A DNA stretch of 18,031 bases from JANXSF01 sp031394025 (GTDB lineage Bacteria > Acidobacteriota > Terriglobia > Bryobacterales > Bryobacteraceae), in contig JANMWO010000002.1 in the NCBI GenBank assembly GCA_031394025.1, positions 1 through 18,031 of the forward strand, written 5' to 3'. This document shows positions 14,641 through 18,031 of the stretch, piece by piece. A program made the translations under genes and the position numbers. The first letter of the stretch is position 1; every line of letters starts with the position of its first letter. A model generated the notes under the pieces. The model was not told where the DNA came from, made no database searches, and saw only the letters and a list, made by a program, of their open reading frames with translations.

Positions 14641-15849
14641 CTACTGCTTAACAAGCCTGGTAATGGTTTCCATGTGATATGTCTGGGGGAATAGATCCAC
14701 CAGGATCATTTCGTCAATGGCATAACCACCTGCGGTCAACGCTTGTAAGTCACGAGCCAAGGTGGGCGGATCGCAAGAAATAATGGTCACGTGCTTGGCC
14801 CCAATGCGTAGCAACTCTTTCGTAACTGGTTTACCTAAGCCCGCACGCGGGGGATCCACCAGAATGAAATCGGGAGTTTTATCAGCACTTTCCAAAAACA
14901 TTTCTGTCTGATTTCGAATGGTATCTACTTTGCGATGGGCGGTGGCCATGTTCGCTTCCAGGTCGGCATGTCCGCTACGGCTCATTTCCACGGCAGTTAC
15001 TTTTTTGAATCGTCGGGACAAAGGAATAGTGAATAGACCCACGCCGGCGTATAGATCGAAGGCCAATGTTCCTTCGGCCTTACCAATTGCCGCATCTACT
15101 AATTGCGGAAGTAAGAATCGGTTGATTTGGAAAAAGGAGCGGTGACTGACCCGAAACTTTTCGCCCATGGCATGGTATTCCAGTGGACCGGAGATGGCTC
15201 CGCTAATTTCCTTTTCAACCCAATCAAAGAAGGGCCTGGCGACGTGCAGTGCTCCATGGGTCTGCATGACGTTCACTTGCACTTCGCTTTCATTGGTGAA
15301 CAATTCCAGTGATTCCAGGAATCGTGGAAAGCGGCGATCTTTCACAATGCCGCGCAATGCGCACAGAGCTTCGTTGATCTTTGGCGAAACAATGGGGCAT
15401 TCTTCCACATCCACTACGGAATGCGATCCTGCTCTGCGATAGCCGATACGACCGTTTTCAATGTGGAACTGAGCTCGATTACGATATTCCCAGGGTTCAC
15501 CAACAATGGCCGAAATTTCGGCAGGGGCGGTGACACGGCCTACGCGTTCCAACACTTCCCGTAGCACGGTCTTTTTGATCTCTACCTGATTCTCATAAAA
15601 AGTGTGCTGATAATTGCAGCCGCCGCAATGGGTGAAGTACTGGCACTTGGGATCAATTCGATCCTTGGACCGTTCGACAATACTTTCAATACCGCCTTCG
15701 TCGAATTCTTTCTTTTCTTTGACAACGCGGATGGCAATGTCTTCGCCGGGCAGCACAAACGGCGTCATCACTACCTTGCCTTCGTTTCTAGATAGGCCAG
15801 TTCCGCCGTAAACCATTTTTTCAATACGCACCTTTCCATTGTCGCGCAT
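14641..15849 (-). CDS. rlmD: 23S rRNA (uracil-C5) methyltransferase, RumA/RlmD type
   Basis: 402 residues of the TrmA/RumA class. An N-terminal TRAM domain (about 2-57) is followed by iron-sulfur ligands Cys69, Cys75, Cys78 and Cys151 (CQYFTHCGGC and EECP). FFQIN (239-243), the SAM-binding DLYAGVGLF (265-273), VDPPRAGLG (331-339) and ISCDPPTLARDL with the catalytic Cys359 complete the set. It methylates a uridine in RNA to m5U using SAM, most probably 23S rRNA; U1939 is the RlmD target in E. coli, but the exact site here is not certain. The gene ends 135 nt from the convergent secreted-protein gene. It lies 27 nt after the small gene upstream, so the two are probably co-transcribed. Confidence 0.93.
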   Translation of the reverse strand: MRDNGKVRIEKMVYGGTGLSRNEGKVVMTPFVLPGEDIAIRVVKEKKEFDEGGIESIVERSKDRIDPKCQYFTHCGGCNYQHTFYENQVEIKKTVLREVLERVGRVTAPAEISAIVGEPWEYRNRAQFHIENGRIGYRRAGSHSVVDVEECPIVSPKINEALCALRGIVKDRRFPRFLESLELFTNESEVQVNVMQTHGALHVARPFFDWVEKEISGAISGPLEYHAMGEKFRVSHRSFFQINRFLLPQLVDAAIGKAEGTLAFDLYAGVGLFTIPLSRRFKKVTAVEMSRSGHADLEANMATAHRKVDTIRNQTEMFLESADKTPDFILVDPPRAGLGKPVTKELLRIGAKHVTIISCDPPTLARDLQALTAGGYAIDEMILVDLFPQTYHMETITRLVKQ

Positions 15850-15876
15850 GTGGTTGCGGGAATCGGCTTGATTTCG

Positions 15877-16284
15877 TCAGGCAGCGTTTCTATAGATCAG
15901 GGCGTCATCAATGTAGTGTCCATTGATAACGTTTCTAGAGAAACGAATTCTTGACATGGTTTTGTTCGTGCGCACGGCAGACAGCAACAATTGAAAGAGT
16001 TCTTCACGCTGGTTCAACAAGCTAATCATGGAAAGTGGAACGATTTCGCCTTGTTCGCCTAGCAAGTTGCGAGCTTTTTCGATCTGTTCAAACACCATGC
16101 GGGGGCCAGTTATGGGGATATCTGGCGACTCGAAATAAAGTCGCCATTGATTCCTATCGGGAAGGTAGAGCCACAATGCGATACGAATTGGAAAACCTAT
16201 GTCGTCCAACTTTTTGGTGAGCAATTCACCCACTTCAATCATTGCATCCGTTAGTTGTTCTTTTACCACTGTGTCTACAACCAT
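15877..16284 (-). CDS. small conserved protein of unknown function
   Basis: 135 residues, soluble, without signal or membrane segment. Notable segments are ALWLYLPDRNQWRLYFESP, GPRMVFEQIEKA, EIVPLSMISLLN and the strongly patterned ending SRIRFSRNVINGHYIDDALIYR. That ending is, as far as I remember, shared by a widespread uncharacterised family, but no name or function can be given. An AAGG sits about 8 nt before the ATG. It precedes the RNA methyltransferase gene by 27 nt on the same strand and starts divergently only 36 nt from the dehydrogenase gene, so the two directions must share a very compact promoter region. Confidence 0.8.
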   Translation of the reverse strand: MVVDTVVKEQLTDAMIEVGELLTKKLDDIGFPIRIALWLYLPDRNQWRLYFESPDIPITGPRMVFEQIEKARNLLGEQGEIVPLSMISLLNQREELFQLLLSAVRTNKTMSRIRFSRNVINGHYIDDALIYRNAA

Positions 16285-16320
16285 AGCGAAAACCTTGGGT
16301 ACCCGCGTTATCCTTCTCCT

Positions 16321-17103
16321 ATGGTGGAAACGGTTCTTATTACAGGGGCATCCAGCGGAATTGGCTTGGAGTTAGCACGGGTGTTCGCGTCGCAGAAATC
16401 GAACCTGATCCTCACCGCTCGCAGTCAGCCACAGCTAGAGCAGGTGGCTGCTGAATTACGAGTTGCTTCAAAAGTGCATGTGACCGTGATCCCCTGCGAC
16501 CTGTCAAAACCCGGTGAAGCGGAATTGCTATTTACAAAAGTTGAACATCTGGGACTTCGCGTTGACGTGCTTGTGAACAATGCCGGTTTTGGTTTGTACG
16601 GACATTTCAAAGACACTTCCCTTACCAGGGAACTGGAAATGATTCAACTGAATATTGTGGCGGTCACCACACTTACAAAGCTTGTCCTCACTGGTATGGT
16701 TGCCCGGAATCATGGACGTATTCTTAATATTGCATCGACCGCTGCCTTTCAAGCTGGGCCGCTGATGGCCGTGTACTATGCCACCAAGGCTTACGTGCTG
16801 CACTTCAGCGAAGGCATAGCCAATGAACTGCAAGGGACCGGTGTTACAGTTACGGCGCTGTGTCCTGGCCCTACGGAAAGTCCATTCGTCGGCAACGCTA
16901 AGCTGGAAACATCGAAGCTGTTCCATAACAAGAAAGTTCCCACTGCTGCCCAAGTGGCGCGCGAAGGTTACAATGCCATGATGGCTGGAAAGACACTGAA
17001 AATTGTCGGATTGCGCAACCGCTTTTATGCATTGATGGCGCGGCTTCTACCTCGTAAACTGATGACCAATGCTGTGCGGCAGGCGCAGGATCCCATTCGC
17101 TGA
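16321..17103 (+). CDS. short-chain dehydrogenase/reductase (SDR)
   Basis: 260 residues, classical SDR. The cofactor loop TGASSGIG (8-15), an ARS segment after the second strand (33-35) that favours NADP(H), the NNAGFG motif (86-91), Asn111, Ser139 and Tyr152-x3-Lys156 make a complete catalytic tetrad. A C-terminal hydrophobic/basic segment (FYALMARLLPRKL) may contact membrane or substrate. I start at the ATG before VETVLITGASSG because the upstream extension to 16255 overlaps the divergent gene and lacks family character. The substrate is unknown; the FGLYG and CPGPTESPF motifs suggest the DltE/YqjQ-like group acting on lipids or ketones, which is a guess. trpS begins 42 nt downstream. Confidence 0.92.
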   Translation: MVETVLITGASSGIGLELARVFASQKSNLILTARSQPQLEQVAAELRVASKVHVTVIPCDLSKPGEAELLFTKVEHLGLRVDVLVNNAGFGLYGHFKDTSLTRELEMIQLNIVAVTTLTKLVLTGMVARNHGRILNIASTAAFQAGPLMAVYYATKAYVLHFSEGIANELQGTGVTVTALCPGPTESPFVGNAKLETSKLFHNKKVPTAAQVAREGYNAMMAGKTLKIVGLRNRFYALMARLLPRKLMTNAVRQAQDPIR

Positions 17104-17145
17104 AACGGTACCTTACGCCCAGCGCGGTACAATAGTGGTTTACCC

Positions 17146-18031
17146 ATGAAAGTTCGCGTTCTTTCCGGTGTGCAACCCACCGGCAATCTTCACATCGGCA
17201 ATTATTTAGGTGCTCTGAAAAACTGGGTGAAAATTCAGTATGACTATGAAAGCATCTTCTGTATTGTGGATCTGCACGCCATCACGGTCTATCAGAACCC
17301 GCAAGAGCTGCGCTCTAACATTCACCAATTAGCTGCACTGTTTCTGGCCTGTGGCATTGATCCCAAGCATTCTTCGATCATCGCGCAATCCTCGGTACCC
17401 GGCCATGCGGAACTTGCCTGGATGTTTACTTGCGTCACGCCGTTAGGCTGGCTGGAAAGAATGACCCAGTTCAAGGCCAAAAGTGAAGCGCAAGAAACCA
17501 TTGGCGATGGCTTACTGCAATATCCCGTTCTGATGGCTGCCGATATTCTGTTGTATCAAGCGAAGATAGTTCCTGTTGGCGATGATCAGCGACAGCACCT
17601 GGAACTTACCCGTGATATTGCGCAGCGCTTCAACTCGCAATATGGCGAAACATTTGTTCTGCCGGAAACTAAACTGCCCTTGGTTGGTGCACGGGTGATG
17701 GGTTTGGACGACCCTACTACCAAGATGAGCAAATCGGCTACAGGTGCCGGACATGCCGTGGCACTGCTTGATCCACCTGCTGTGATTCGTAAGAAAATCA
17801 TGCGCGCCACCACCGATTCGCAACCCGGAGTGAACTTTGAATCCAAAGGTGCGGGGGTTGAAAATCTGCTGAACATTCACCAGGCGTTTACGGAATGGAC
17901 GGACGATCAGATGCGGGCTCACTTTGAAGGCATGCGTTACGGGGACTTGAAGAAAGCTGTTGCTGAAGCCGTAGTTGAAGGTCTGATGCCCATCCAACAG
18001 CGCTATCAGGAAATCACCGCCGACCCCAGCT
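17146..18031 (+). CDS. trpS: tryptophanyl-tRNA synthetase, 3'-truncated by window edge
   Basis: The frame runs open to the end of the window: 295 residues of a protein normally about 330 long, so only some 35-40 residues are missing. The class I signatures are present: PTGNLHIGN (11-19, HIGH-type), VDLHA, VPVGDDQRQHLELTRDIAQR (142-161) and KMSKS (193-197). It charges tRNA-Trp with tryptophan in the cytoplasm. The ATG at 17146 places GVQPTGNLHIG at the family's usual distance from the N-terminus. No Shine-Dalgarno is seen. A TACAAT at 17128-17133 might be a -10 element but has no matching -35; read-through from the dehydrogenase gene is equally possible. Confidence 0.97.
   Translation, partial: MKVRVLSGVQPTGNLHIGNYLGALKNWVKIQYDYESIFCIVDLHAITVYQNPQELRSNIHQLAALFLACGIDPKHSSIIAQSSVPGHAELAWMFTCVTPLGWLERMTQFKAKSEAQETIGDGLLQYPVLMAADILLYQAKIVPVGDDQRQHLELTRDIAQRFNSQYGETFVLPETKLPLVGARVMGLDDPTTKMSKSATGAGHAVALLDPPAVIRKKIMRATTDSQPGVNFESKGAGVENLLNIHQAFTEWTDDQMRAHFEGMRYGDLKKAVAEAVVEGLMPIQQRYQEITADPS

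Noticed and set aside
17128..17133. TACAAT as a trpS promoter -10
   Set aside because: No -35 at a proper distance, and the leader would be only a few bases; left as a remark under trpS.

Overview
The window looks like a piece of a planctomycete chromosome, probably close to the Gemmata group. Three things suggest this: the MoxR / DUF58 / BatA-like / double-VWA operon, a large GC-rich hairpin whose arm (a GCGGTCACGG core) resembles a repeat family I remember from planctomycete intergenic regions, and the scarcity of Shine-Dalgarno sites before many starts. This placement is inferred from gene content; no alignment was run.

Layout. Positions 1-3127 look accessory. A truncated AAA ATPase is followed by a DUF4276 (TOPRIM-like) protein, a split ATPase/nuclease arrangement like those used in phage defence. 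A small HicB-like antitoxin lies tail to tail with it and has no visible toxin. Next come three tightly packed genes (113 aa, 290 aa, about 128 aa lipoprotein) that resemble orphan secretion-effector cassettes. The middle protein has a Pro-rich linker and a Ser/Gly-rich insertion inside a conserved domain.

From 3219 rightwards the content is more housekeeping-like. A secreted cyclophilin-type prolyl isomerase (-) lies back to back with a secreted metallophosphatase/5'-nucleotidase (+). At 5750-13464 runs a five-gene + strand block: MoxR ATPase, DUF58 protein, BatA-like membrane VWA protein, large membrane protein with two VWA domains, and an exported SelA-like PLP enzyme. The MoxR chaperone presumably acts on the VWA/DUF58 proteins at the inner membrane. 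The block is interrupted once, by about 210 bp holding the large hairpin. A secreted protein of unknown function follows.

At 14641-16284 (-) lie an RNA m5U methyltransferase of the RlmD/RumA type and a small conserved protein of unknown function. Divergent from these are a short-chain dehydrogenase and trpS, which runs off the right edge.

No rRNA, tRNA, CRISPR array, transposase or integrase was found. No gene-free stretch exceeds about 215 bases. The most novel-looking part is the 1525-3127 cassette; the mid-operon hairpin and the DUF4276 pair come next.
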